The notes under the pieces: model-generated
Told to the model about the DNA's origin: nothing
Databases searched by the model: none
The model's input: the letters and a program-made list of their open reading frames with translations, nothing else
Shown here: positions 1-8,197 of the stretch, piece after piece
Layout: each line of letters starts with the position of its first letter
How positions within the stretch are numbered: position 1 is the first letter of the stretch
Program-made: the position numbers and the translations under genes
NCBI GenBank assembly: GCA_016871495.1
Contig: VHDF01000044.1
Location: 1-37,122 of the forward strand
From: Verrucomicrobiota bacterium
GTDB taxonomy: Bacteria > Verrucomicrobiota > Verrucomicrobiia > Limisphaerales > VHDF01
Length of the DNA: 37,122 nt
Direction: 5' to 3'

Positions 1-332
1 CACCCGTCAGCGCGCCGCCAAATCCTGACACCCTGTCAAAAACCTGGAAATCCCCATCAGGCCGCCAAACCCGCGTCAACATTGGCGATTACGCCCCAAA
101 TTGTCCAAAATCGCCACGACCTATGATATATCCGGGCTAGGTGGATGCCTTTACCCTGGCAGCACCCTTGCCCGTTGAACCTGCCATGCCCCTTTGAAGA
201 CACGCTCTGAAGTGGCGTGAACGCCGAGCTCCGGCGCTCCCGCGCGCATCACCGACAATCTGTGGATGCACCGCCCCCCTTACTCACCCGCCACCCGGCA
301 CGGCGGTCATGCCCCGCCGATGCTCATTTCCC
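1..332. other. Non-coding left edge
   Basis: No convincing gene is seen here. The short open frames overlap one another and have repetitive proline/arginine-rich translations with no family signature. The stretch lies downstream of the leftward S8 protease gene. It holds a small inverted repeat, TGACA-CCC-TGTCA, at 26-38 and one copy of a palindromic dispersed motif at 209-239. No U-tract terminator is visible for the protease gene. Confidence 0.6.
209..239 (+). repeat. REP-like palindromic motif, copy 1
   Basis: The core GAAGTGGCGTGAACGCCG forms a short hairpin (GGCGT-GA-ACGCC). Near-identical cores lie at 13232-13260 and 28500-28518, always between genes. Copies 1 and 3 are also both followed at a distance by GGATGCACCGC. 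The similarity beyond the palindrome suggests a dispersed family rather than chance. Confidence 0.55.
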
Positions 333-1856
333 TCAGGGCTTGCCCCCGGGTGGCACCGGCGGACGGAATCCGAGTCGTTGCCGGATTTCTTGTTCCGCCG
401 CGCTCAATGTCTTGCCGGGTTCCGCGGCCAAACCCGCCGCCAAACCCGTCACGTAGGCCGTCGAATAGGAAGTCCCGGTCCCAAGATAGGACCGATTGTT
501 GAACTGAACCACTCCCGCGCCAGGCGCGAGAACATCCACAAAATCACCCCGATTGGCATAACCCGCGAGCCGTCCTGATCGATCACCCGCCGTGACAGCC
601 ACCACTTCGGGGTACGCTGCCGGGTAAGTCGGAAGTGTGACCGGCTCGTTGCCGGCTGCACCGAAGAAAAGAACCCCCTGGCGATGCCCCTGTTGGACGA
701 TCTGCCTCAACAAAGCGCTGTCGGTGTAGCTGCCCAAACTCATGTTCACCAGGGTGGCGCCTTCCTTGATCGCCGTGTACACGCCGCGCGCCACATCAAA
801 GGTCGAAGTTTCTTCTTTTGCCCCATAGACATCGATGGGAAGAATGCGAACCGGAGTACCTTTTCCCGATTCATCCACCATGGAAACGCCCCTGAGAATG
901 GTCTCGGCCATGGAAGTTCCGTGGCTGGGTTCACGCGACAACCCCGCTGGCTCGGAGGCGACCGTCATGCCCGGCAAAAGGAAATCCTTCAAGGCGGTCC
1001 CTTGGCTTTGCACGGACGTATCGACAAGACCAATAATAATTTTGGACCCGTCGGGATTGACCCTGGGCTTGAGGTTGAGAGGGGGCGTGGAACTGGAACT
1101 GAGAAGTTCCGGTTTGCGCGGGTTGGGAATGCTATAGTTCGACTCCACGGAAGCTACGCTTTCATCTGCTTCCAACTTGGATCTCGCTTCGAGCGCCGCC
1201 TTCTCATCTTCGAATCGAAGTCGGTAAGCGTCGAGCCCTTCGATTTTGCCCGCGACTTTGGCACCCAGCAACTTCGCCCATTCCTCGATCCGGCCGCCCT
1301 GTCCCGGCTTCAGCGCCACCACCAGTTCATTGGGAATTCGACCCCGGTTCTTTTCGTCCGGCTTTTCGGCCTGGATTTCGACCGGAGCCAGCCGGGCGGT
1401 GGCTTCTTGCACCGTGGTCCGATACACATACAGCGTGGCGGAATGGCCCGACTGCGGCGTGAGGGCGTAATTGAGACTCGAGGTCAGGCGCGGCAACGCT
1501 TCACTGGGAATCAAGCGTTGAAATCGGGTGCTGACTGGAATCTCCGCTCCAGGCTCAAAGAACACCTCCCAGCCCGTGGCATTGGCCAAGAGCTGCAACG
1601 TCTCCCGAAGTGGCAACTTATCCACATCTGCGGAAAGCCGCTCAGTCACGCGGTCGAAATCAACGCGGGCCCCAGCCTTGGTGCTTGAGGTGCGGGCCAT
1701 CTTGGAACGATCAGGAATTGGGAACGGTTCAGCAGACTGCCCGTGGAGACTTAAAGCCGTTCCCAAGGCAAGCCACCCTCCCATCAGGAGCACTCGGAGG
1801 CGGCGCCATTCTGGCATGAAAAGGTAAACCCCGTCATAACGCGTTGGTTGCGTCAT
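333..1856 (-). CDS. Secreted S8 (subtilisin-like) serine protease with STN-like N-terminal domain
   Basis: This is a 507-residue predicted exported endopeptidase. The ATG at 1856 is preferred over the one at 1895 because AAGGCG lies just upstream and a signal peptide follows soon after (hydrophobic run LLMGGWLALGTALSL). Residues around 60-150 resemble the short secretin/TonB N-terminal (STN) fold (PLRETLQLLANATGW). Next comes an I9/fervidolysin-like propeptide (PNELVVALKPGQ). The catalytic domain shows Asp in GLVDTS (about residue 278), His in PSHGTSMAE (about 311), the oxyanion Asn in GAAGNEP and Ser in GTSYSTAYVTG (about 461), with subtilisin-like spacing. The substrate is unknown. It is divergent from the FAH gene, with starts 50 bp apart. 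Confidence 0.88.
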   Translation of the reverse strand: MTQPTRYDGVYLFMPEWRRLRVLLMGGWLALGTALSLHGQSAEPFPIPDRSKMARTSSTKAGARVDFDRVTERLSADVDKLPLRETLQLLANATGWEVFFEPGAEIPVSTRFQRLIPSEALPRLTSSLNYALTPQSGHSATLYVYRTTVQEATARLAPVEIQAEKPDEKNRGRIPNELVVALKPGQGGRIEEWAKLLGAKVAGKIEGLDAYRLRFEDEKAALEARSKLEADESVASVESNYSIPNPRKPELLSSSSTPPLNLKPRVNPDGSKIIIGLVDTSVQSQGTALKDFLLPGMTVASEPAGLSREPSHGTSMAETILRGVSMVDESGKGTPVRILPIDVYGAKEETSTFDVARGVYTAIKEGATLVNMSLGSYTDSALLRQIVQQGHRQGVLFFGAAGNEPVTLPTYPAAYPEVVAVTAGDRSGRLAGYANRGDFVDVLAPGAGVVQFNNRSYLGTGTSYSTAYVTGLAAGLAAEPGKTLSAAEQEIRQRLGFRPPVPPGGKP

Positions 1857-1906
1857 GGTTTCGCCTTGCGAGCAGCGCCGTCCCTGGTTTAGCATGCGCG
1901 AACACT

Positions 1907-2662
1907 ATGGCAGCGATTGGCCGATTTCAAAAGGGCGATGACATATTTTACGCCAAAGTCGTGGATGGCGAACTCTTCAAACTGCACGGGGACGTGTTTG
2001 GATCTCCGTCCTACGATCGCAAACCGGTCGCCATCAAAGGGGTAAAGACGCTCACTCCGGTCGCCCCCTCAAAAGTGATCGCGGTGGGGCTCAATTACGC
2101 CGATCACGCTCGCGAGAGCGGCAAACCCCTGCCGAAAGAACCCCTCTTCTGGTTGAAAGCCCCGACCAGTCTGATCCCGGATGGCGCGAAAATCGAAGTT
2201 CCGTTTCCTGCTCATCGCACGGATTATGAAGCCGAATTGGCGGTGGTGATTGGACGCCGGATGCGCAACGTGACGGCAGCGGCGGCGGCTCGATACATTT
2301 TCGGATACACCTCGGCCCAGGATGTCAGCGACCGGACGATCCAAGCCTCGGAAAGTCAATGGGCCAGAGCCAAGTCCTTCGACACTTTCACTCCCTTGGG
2401 CCCGTACGTGGAGACCAAAATCGACCCGCACGATCTGACCATTCAGCTGTTCCAAAATGGCCAGCTCCGCCAGAACTCCAATACGAGCCAGCTCATTTTC
2501 AACTGTTTTGAGTTGGTCAGTTTTGTCTCCACCAACATGACCCTCCTGCCGGGGGACGTCATTCTGACCGGCACACCCAGCGGCGTGGGACCGATCGAAT
2601 CAGGGGACCGACTCGAAGTCCGCATCCAGGGATTGGCTCCCCTGGTGAATACGGTGAAGTAA
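1907..2662 (+). CDS. Fumarylacetoacetate hydrolase (FAH) family protein
   Basis: A 251-residue cytosolic enzyme of the FAH superfamily, which hydrolyses or decarboxylates acylpyruvates and related 2-keto acids using a divalent metal. Seen: the family signature VGLNYADHA, metal-ligand region DYEAELAVVIG, an Asp in SAQDVSDR, Lys in WARAKSFDTFTPLGP, and the C-terminal DVILTGTPSGVGP. Its length matches the YcgM/HpcE-type single-domain proteins. I chose the ATG at 1907 because a start at 1844 would overlap the divergent protease gene and add a tail without family similarity. No catabolic partner adjoins it, so the exact substrate cannot be assigned. Confidence 0.9.
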   Translation: MAAIGRFQKGDDIFYAKVVDGELFKLHGDVFGSPSYDRKPVAIKGVKTLTPVAPSKVIAVGLNYADHARESGKPLPKEPLFWLKAPTSLIPDGAKIEVPFPAHRTDYEAELAVVIGRRMRNVTAAAAARYIFGYTSAQDVSDRTIQASESQWARAKSFDTFTPLGPYVETKIDPHDLTIQLFQNGQLRQNSNTSQLIFNCFELVSFVSTNMTLLPGDVILTGTPSGVGPIESGDRLEVRIQGLAPLVNTVK

Positions 2663-2692
2663 GCGGAGATTCGGTCGGCGGCGGAACTCGAA

Positions 2693-4186
2693 CTATTTCG
2701 CATCGATCGCCAGCTTTCGCCGTTCCAGAGTCGTCGACTCTGACCGGGCCAGCTGGGACACGGCTTTGTTATAAGAGGCGAGCGCGTTGATCTCCAGGGA
2801 GCGGGAACGGGTCAGATCGCGTTGGTAAAGCAGGACCTGGTAGGAGGTGGTTTTGCCATTTTCAAGTTTCTTCTGTTCGGCATCCAAGGCAGCCTCGGCG
2901 AAGGCGCGCGCTTGCTTGCGAGCTTCCACGGCTTCCAGATTGGCCTGCGCCTGTTTGATCGCATCGTCGATCTCCACCATGATGTTTTGTTCCAGGCTCT
3001 TGAGCCGAAGCAGCAATTGCTCCATTTCAGCTTTGGATGAGCGATAAGCGTTGCGGGCGGCGCGATTGCCAAGCGGCACGCTCAACACCGCTCCATAACT
3101 GGAGATCGGCGCGGAACGATTCGCAATGTCACTGAAAGCACCGCTGTATTCCGGTTTGGATCCGTTGTAGCCATAGGTGCCGAACAAATCCAACGAGGGA
3201 AAGAGCTGGTTCTTTTGGTATTTGATCGTGATGCCTTGATTCTCCACATCCAGCTTGGACTGCAAAAGCTCGGGGCGATTCGCCAGACCCTTTTGCCAGC
3301 TGTCCAGGCGGTTGAATGGCTCGGGGACGGCCTTCAAGGCCTCAGTCGGTTCGAGGGTGGCATCCTGCCACTTCGAAAAATCGTCGCTCAGCAGTTGCTT
3401 GAGGGTATTCTGCGCGAAAGAGAGCCGGTTCCGCGCGTCCACCAAGCTCGCTTTCGACGCCGCCACGTCGGATTCCGCGGCCTTTTCATCCAACGGCGCC
3501 AACGCCCCGACCTCGACCCGTTTCTTATTTTCGGCCAGGAGCCTCTCGGCGAGTTTCAACGCCTGATCCTGCACTTTGACCTCCTCGAAGGCGGCGATCA
3601 AATCGTAATACGCCAATTCCACGGAGGTGACGGTGTTGATGATCTGTTGCCGCACCTGCTGCTGCGATCGTCGCACATTCCGCTTGCCGATCTGAATATT
3701 GAGCCGGGTCCGGTCGATCCAGAAGTTCCTCAGCAAGGGTTGGCGCATTTGGATCGAAACCACACCATTGGCATTCTCGAAAGGAAACCCCGCGCCCGTT
3801 AGGCCTTCGGTCTCCTGCATGCGGCCCTGCAGCGTATAGCTGAATCCGGTGGGGAGAATTCCGCCGAGCGTCGCATTGAACGCCTCCGTCCCTGACGAAG
3901 TGCCGGGGACGACCCGGTTTTGCGCGTCCAGGGTCGTGGGTGACGTGTTGTCGCTGTGCGACCCGCTTAGCGACAGATCGGGCTCGTAGTCGGCGTACAA
4001 GGCGTCCAGGTTGTATTGCGCGATGCTCGGGTTGACCTTGACGATGCGAATGTCGAGGTTGTGTTGCAGCGCGAGTTGAATGCACTGATCGAGCGTCACC
4101 TGGCGGGAGCTTTCGGCCCCGCTCACCTCCCGAGCGAGCCCCAAGATCAAGGTCGTGAAGAATAGAATCGTCCGGCTGCGTTGCAT
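2693..4186 (-). CDS. TolC-family outer membrane efflux protein
   Basis: A 497-residue outer-membrane factor, expected to form a trimeric periplasmic channel for a type I exporter or RND pump. Seen: a signal peptide ending near REVSGA, the TolC-type opening VTLDQCIQLALQHNLDI, long heptad-like helical regions, and the repeated second half (ENQGITIKYQKNQLFPSLDLFGTYG). No inner-membrane pump or adaptor gene is adjacent, so it is an orphan in this window. A GbsR/MarR-type regulator lies 226 bp upstream on the same strand and may control it, but that link is inference. The family assignment is firm and the transported substrate unknown. Confidence 0.9.
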   Translation of the reverse strand: MQRSRTILFFTTLILGLAREVSGAESSRQVTLDQCIQLALQHNLDIRIVKVNPSIAQYNLDALYADYEPDLSLSGSHSDNTSPTTLDAQNRVVPGTSSGTEAFNATLGGILPTGFSYTLQGRMQETEGLTGAGFPFENANGVVSIQMRQPLLRNFWIDRTRLNIQIGKRNVRRSQQQVRQQIINTVTSVELAYYDLIAAFEEVKVQDQALKLAERLLAENKKRVEVGALAPLDEKAAESDVAASKASLVDARNRLSFAQNTLKQLLSDDFSKWQDATLEPTEALKAVPEPFNRLDSWQKGLANRPELLQSKLDVENQGITIKYQKNQLFPSLDLFGTYGYNGSKPEYSGAFSDIANRSAPISSYGAVLSVPLGNRAARNAYRSSKAEMEQLLLRLKSLEQNIMVEIDDAIKQAQANLEAVEARKQARAFAEAALDAEQKKLENGKTTSYQVLLYQRDLTRSRSLEINALASYNKAVSQLARSESTTLERRKLAIDAK

Positions 4187-4412
4187 AAGTGTTTTGATGC
4201 TGATGGATGCCCCCCCGCCACGTCAAACGGAAGCGCTCAGGGAAATGACACGGATGCCATGGCACGGGTTACAAAGGTGAATGGCATGGACGAACCCAAA
4301 GCGCCGGGCATTCACCCCGAGTCTTCGCGCTCTCCGATCTCGACCTCACCGGGGGGGAGGGAGCAAGCGGTTCCAAATCCGAGCCGCCGCGGAGTTCTCT
4401 TTCAACCATGAA

Positions 4413-4946
4413 TCAATTTTCCAGGCCCGCCAGTTTTCGGATGCGTCCGCCGAGTTTCAAAAAGCGCGCCAGCACGGGCGTAGGCCAGGCGCGAATCTGG
4501 GCGTACCAACCCGAGGTGGTTTCAAAAAAATCCGTCAGTTCCCGCAGTTTTTCACGGGTGTGGGCTGAGCCCGCCTTGTCGGCTTCGGCTTCGGCGAGGC
4601 ATTCCCGGAGCGTCGCGAGCGTGGGATCGATCTCGCGCTTCTTGCGCTCGTCCAGCACGGTTCGGAACAGCTCCCAGACGTCCTTGAGGCTTTCGTAGTG
4701 GTCGCGGGAGTCGCCCAGAATATGAACGCGCTTGATGATGCCCCAGCCGAGCAGTTCCTTCAGGCTGTTGCTCACGTTCGATCGGGCCACGCCGAGGGTA
4801 TCCGCAATGATCTCTGCGGGCTGAGGCTGGGCGGACAGGAACAGCAACGCGTGGATTTGGGCCACCGTTCGATTGACGCCCCAGCGGGTGCCCATCTCGC
4901 CCCAATGCAAGATGAACTTCTGTTGAACAGGAGAAAGCGGAGTCAT
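4413..4946 (-). CDS. GbsR/MarR-family transcriptional regulator
   Basis: A 177-residue winged-helix DNA-binding protein of the GbsR type. The helix-turn-helix lies around residues 30-75 (TVAQIHALLFLSAQP, then IADTLGVARSNVSNSLKELLGWG, wing at VHILGDSRDHYES), followed by a helical region for dimerisation. I place the start at the ATG at 4946 (MTPLSPVQQ), not at 5003. The longer start would put an atypical Cys-rich segment in front and would include the palindrome at 4960-4977, which looks like an operator. Autoregulation is therefore likely. The downstream tolC-type gene is a plausible target. The effector is unknown; GbsR of Bacillus responds to choline. Confidence 0.87.
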   Translation of the reverse strand: MTPLSPVQQKFILHWGEMGTRWGVNRTVAQIHALLFLSAQPQPAEIIADTLGVARSNVSNSLKELLGWGIIKRVHILGDSRDHYESLKDVWELFRTVLDERKKREIDPTLATLRECLAEAEADKAGSAHTREKLRELTDFFETTSGWYAQIRAWPTPVLARFLKLGGRIRKLAGLEN

Positions 4947-4959
4947 ATTGCGTTCGACA

Positions 4960-4977
4960 TTTCTGTCTGTACAGAAA
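4960..4977. promoter_or_regulatory. Putative operator of the GbsR-type regulator
   Basis: The sequence TTTCTGTCTGTACAGAAA has perfect 7-bp inverted arms (TTTCTGT and ACAGAAA) around a 4-bp spacer, with an overlapping 8-bp palindrome CTGTACAG. It lies 14 bp upstream of the regulator start, in the 75-bp gap after exonuclease III. Position and symmetry fit binding by a dimeric MarR/GbsR protein. That it is an operator is inferred. Confidence 0.55.
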
Positions 4978-5021
4978 CTACAAAAAGAAACGTCGGGGCG
5001 CAAGTTTTGGCCTTCCCGGCG

Positions 5022-5777
5022 TCACCTCTCCAACACGATCCCGACGGGGCAATGGTCGCTGCCGGTCACTTCCTTGAGAATGGACGCCCGGCGGAGCCCG
5101 GGCCGCAGGGCCGCGCTCAGCAGGAAGTAATCGATGCGCCACCCCACGTTCCGGGCCCGCACTCCCGGCATCTGGCTCCACCAGGTGTAATGCCCGCCCC
5201 CTTTCTCGAGTTCCCGAAAAGTGTCCACAAATCCCGCCTGCACAAACGCGTCAAAGCCCGCCCTTTCTTCGGGCGTAAAACCGTGATTCTTCACGTTTGC
5301 CTTGGGGTTCGCCAAATCCAGCTCGGTATGGGCCACATTCAAATCCCCGCACCACACCACCGGCTTCTTTTTCTCAAGTTTTTTGAGAAATCTCAAAAAA
5401 TCCCGATCCCAAATCTGGCGGTAAGCGAGCCTCGTCAGCTCCCGCTTCGAGTTCGGCACATAGACGTTGACCAGAATGAAATCATCGAACTCCGCCGTCA
5501 AAACACGGCCCTCGCGATCGTGCTCGGAAATCCCCATGCCCCGGGTCACGCGCAAGGGCCGGGCGCGGGTGAAAATCGCGGTCCCGGAATAACCTTTCTT
5601 TTCCGCCGTATTCCAATAAGTTAGGTATTCTGAAGTCCACAACGGTTCCACGTCGTCCGGTGCGCACTTGGTTTCCTGGAGGCAGAGCACGTCCGGACGT
5701 TCCGCGTCCAAAAACTCGAGGAAGTTCTTCCGCAACACCGCCCGCAGGCCATTGACGTTCCAGGAGAGGAGTTTCAC
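5022..5777 (-). CDS. xthA: Exodeoxyribonuclease III (AP endonuclease)
   Basis: A 251-residue enzyme of the EEP superfamily that cuts DNA at abasic sites and degrades 3' ends in base-excision repair. Seen: N7 in LLSWNVNGLRA, E35 in CLQETK, the YSGTAIFTR region, GDLNVAH, and the C-terminal WRIDYFLLS and GSDHCPVG motifs, so the catalytic set is complete. The start is the GTG at 5777: it overlaps the stop of the upstream PIG-L gene in the tetranucleotide GTGA and gives the normal family length. A longer frame to 6134 is only a shadow of the PIG-L gene. The overlap suggests translational coupling to PIG-L, an unusual partner for a repair enzyme. Confidence 0.95.
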   Translation of the reverse strand: MKLLSWNVNGLRAVLRKNFLEFLDAERPDVLCLQETKCAPDDVEPLWTSEYLTYWNTAEKKGYSGTAIFTRARPLRVTRGMGISEHDREGRVLTAEFDDFILVNVYVPNSKRELTRLAYRQIWDRDFLRFLKKLEKKKPVVWCGDLNVAHTELDLANPKANVKNHGFTPEERAGFDAFVQAGFVDTFRELEKGGGHYTWWSQMPGVRARNVGWRIDYFLLSAALRPGLRRASILKEVTGSDHCPVGIVLER

Positions 5778-6664
5778 GGCGAGGAACCCGCAAGCACGGC
5801 CCTGAGGGGGGCTTCCACGTCGTCGTGACGAGATAGGAACAAGCCCTCCCTCAGCGCGGGTTGCAGGCGCCCCGCCTGCCATCGCCTCAATCGATAAAGC
5901 GTCGCATAGGCGAAATCGGGCGGCGCCGCGCCCTGTTTCCCCACCAGTTCTCCTCCGCGCCGCACGTTGTCGATCATCCAGGCGGCCGTGCGCAAGTGGT
6001 AAGGATTGCGCCGCACTTCGCCCTCGTGAAAAGAAAGTGCGCTCAGCAGAACCCCCAAGTCCCCGGGCGAAACCTCGAGCATCACGTTCGGCGTGTCCAT
6101 GGCGCCCCAGAATTCCGTTTCGATGACGGCGCAAGAAAAGGTGTCCTCCATCCGTTGCAAGGCATCCATCAGGAGAAAATGCACCCCGACATGGGTCGTG
6201 TTCCGATCGGTTTCATGGGGGAACAACACCGCGCTTGGACCATACCTCTTCAACACCGCCAGGATTTCCGAAACGGCGGCATTCCAGTGGGCCGGGTTCC
6301 CCGCCCGGTTGCCCAGATGCAAACCCTCCAAGCCGGACGATCCCAGCGTGGCAAGCTCGAACCCCGCGTAGCGACAGCATGCCCTCAACTCCTCCAACCG
6401 GGCGGCTTGGCGGTCTTTGCGGCTCCCTTGGGTCACCGCCACGTTCACCACCCGCCAACCCCGCTCGCGGGCGAGCCGAAACGGCCAGGCCCCGATGATC
6501 ACTTCGTCGTCCGGATGCGGCGAAAAGATCAAGACCACCGGAGCCCCTTCCGCCGGAGCGGAATAGTCCGGGAAAGGCAGGTTTCCGAGCGGAAAGTCTC
6601 GTCCGGATTCCAGCAACGCGGCGAAATCGCGGGCCAGTTGTGGATAAGGATTGAGTGGGGGCAT
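5774..6664 (-). CDS. PIG-L family deacetylase
   Basis: A 296-residue LmbE/PIG-L-type zinc hydrolase; the family removes N-acetyl groups from GlcNAc-containing substrates (GlcNAc-PI, GlcNAc-inositol, bacillithiol precursors, diacetylchitobiose). Seen: the zinc and catalytic motif SPHPDDE (residues 48-54) and a later His pair in THVGVHFLLMDAL that would supply the third ligand. It starts 15 bp after the ROK-like kinase stop and overlaps exonuclease III by 4 bp, so the three probably share a transcript. Together with the kinase it hints at processing of an amino sugar. That substrate is inferred. BshB-like function cannot be excluded, but no bshA or bshC is visible. Confidence 0.88.
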   Translation of the reverse strand: MPPLNPYPQLARDFAALLESGRDFPLGNLPFPDYSAPAEGAPVVLIFSPHPDDEVIIGAWPFRLARERGWRVVNVAVTQGSRKDRQAARLEELRACCRYAGFELATLGSSGLEGLHLGNRAGNPAHWNAAVSEILAVLKRYGPSAVLFPHETDRNTTHVGVHFLLMDALQRMEDTFSCAVIETEFWGAMDTPNVMLEVSPGDLGVLLSALSFHEGEVRRNPYHLRTAAWMIDNVRRGGELVGKQGAAPPDFAYATLYRLRRWQAGRLQPALREGLFLSRHDDVEAPLRAVLAGSSP

Positions 6665-6679
6665 GATGGGGACGAGAGG

Positions 6680-8074
6680 TTACAACGAAGCCGGCAGGCT
6701 GGCGGCGGCCATGGCTTGCCCGTGGCGTTTCTGTTTTTCGTCGGGCATATGGAGCCGCGCGCCGATTTCAGGAAACTCCAACGCGAGCACACGTCGAGCT
6801 TGTTCCAACAACAAGTCGCCGCCAACCCCGGTGGTAACCCGCCCGAGAAGCAGCAAGTGATCAAAGTCGTAAAACTCGCGATACTGGGCCGCGGCGTAAC
6901 CCAAACACACTCCAAGGGTCCGATAGATCCGCGCGGCGCGTTCGTCGCCTTCCTTCATGGCCGTCTGGACCGCGAGAAGTCGATCCGGCAGCGCCCACTC
7001 TGACGAAATCGGCAGTCCCGACGCCGGAATCAACCTCGCCACGGCTTGTTGGGAAAAAAACTGCACCCCGCAGCCGCGATCGCCGGACCACTCGTCGAAC
7101 GGAGCATCGTTTCGAACATCCACCGGGGCGAACGCCAACTCATTCAACCAAGGCGTGATGTTTCCTTCCCGGCTCACAAAACCCGCGGCCAGACTCGAGC
7201 CCATGGCGATGCCCAGCACGGCCGGGGATTCCAAACTCATCGAGCCCGCCAGCGCCGTCACTTCGCCATCATTGACGACCTCGAAAGGAACATCGCCCCA
7301 GGACTTTTGGATTTCCCGGAAAAGGAGTCGCACCCGGGTTTCAAAGAGCGCGTCAGGCACGCCGCGAAAAAGAGAAGCCACGCGCACCTCGTTCCCGACA
7401 ATCACTCCGGCAGAACTTCCGCCGATCGTATCCACGCGAGGCAAATGCGAGGCGGCGGCACGCAACGCCGCCTGAATCTGTTCGAAATGCCATTGCGGAT
7501 CCTGCTGGGGCCGCGGATCCCATCGAAACTCGTCGCTGTACAGCACCGTGCCGTCACGCACGGCCGCGACCTTGATGTCACTGGCCCCCAGGTCGAATCC
7601 GACGCGGCATCCCTGCCAATGACCTCCCAAGCGCTGGGTTCGCTCGGACTCGGCGGGTAGATCCCCAAGCTCGACCGCGCGAACTTCAAAAGGCCGGGCG
7701 TAGATCTTTTCCCCCATCAGGGCCGCGTCGAAACCGCCGGTCGGGGTGTCTCGATAGTAAGCTCGCAACTGTTCCCCGATGAAGGAGGACCCTGCGACCC
7801 AGATTCTCCACCCCCCTCGTGCCCAGAGCAAAAACTTCAGGGTCCGTTCAGCGAGGCGGAAGTTGCCCGCGCTCGACGGATGGTCGCCTGGAAAAAGCGA
7901 GATCTGGCATCGCGTCACCGACTCGGGTGAACGCTCGACGGCCAGATCCAGGGTGACCGAGCGGCCGGTGGCGCGGGCCGCCTCTTGAAATTGGCGGCTC
8001 GCCAGCACCATCGGTCTGAATCCCGGATCCAACTCCGGGGTAACGCGTGGCAGGACCTCGGACTCGGCCTTCAT
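6680..8074 (-). CDS. ROK-like sugar kinase (ASKHA fold) with extra N-terminal domain
   Basis: A 464-residue protein. Residues 157-464 follow the ROK/ASKHA pattern: phosphate-1 loop VGFDLGASDIKVAAV (D161), a second half with VVNDGEVTALAG (catalytic-type Asp269), a glycine turn AMGSSLAAGFV, and adenosine-loop-like FDHLLLLGRVTTGVGG. The ROK zinc motif (CxCGxxGCxE) and the usual GE(I/L)GH sequence are absent; NELAFAPVD occupies that position. The first ~150 residues are an additional domain I do not recognise. It is divergent from the GalU-like gene across 123 bp, and the first gene of a leftward group with PIG-L and xthA. A sugar kinase is likely, but the substrate, and whether it is active, are open. 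Confidence 0.75.
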   Translation of the reverse strand: MKAESEVLPRVTPELDPGFRPMVLASRQFQEAARATGRSVTLDLAVERSPESVTRCQISLFPGDHPSSAGNFRLAERTLKFLLWARGGWRIWVAGSSFIGEQLRAYYRDTPTGGFDAALMGEKIYARPFEVRAVELGDLPAESERTQRLGGHWQGCRVGFDLGASDIKVAAVRDGTVLYSDEFRWDPRPQQDPQWHFEQIQAALRAAASHLPRVDTIGGSSAGVIVGNEVRVASLFRGVPDALFETRVRLLFREIQKSWGDVPFEVVNDGEVTALAGSMSLESPAVLGIAMGSSLAAGFVSREGNITPWLNELAFAPVDVRNDAPFDEWSGDRGCGVQFFSQQAVARLIPASGLPISSEWALPDRLLAVQTAMKEGDERAARIYRTLGVCLGYAAAQYREFYDFDHLLLLGRVTTGVGGDLLLEQARRVLALEFPEIGARLHMPDEKQKRHGQAMAAASLPASL

Positions 8075-8197
8075 GGATGGATCAACTGCATGAGCTTTTG
8101 GAATCGTTCACAACCAGCGACTTCCGCCACCGTCGTTTGACACGCGCGAGAGAATTTGTGACCCTCACGCGCGGATCAAGTTCAATCGAAAGAACCT

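Noticed and set aside
3525-4265. A 246-codon frame overlapping the start of the TolC-type gene on the same strand
   Set aside because: Frame-shifted shadow; the TolC frame has a signal peptide and the family motifs.
5778-6134. An N-terminal extension of exonuclease III
   Set aside because: Lies wholly inside the PIG-L gene in another frame; the GTG at 5777 gives the family-standard N-terminus.
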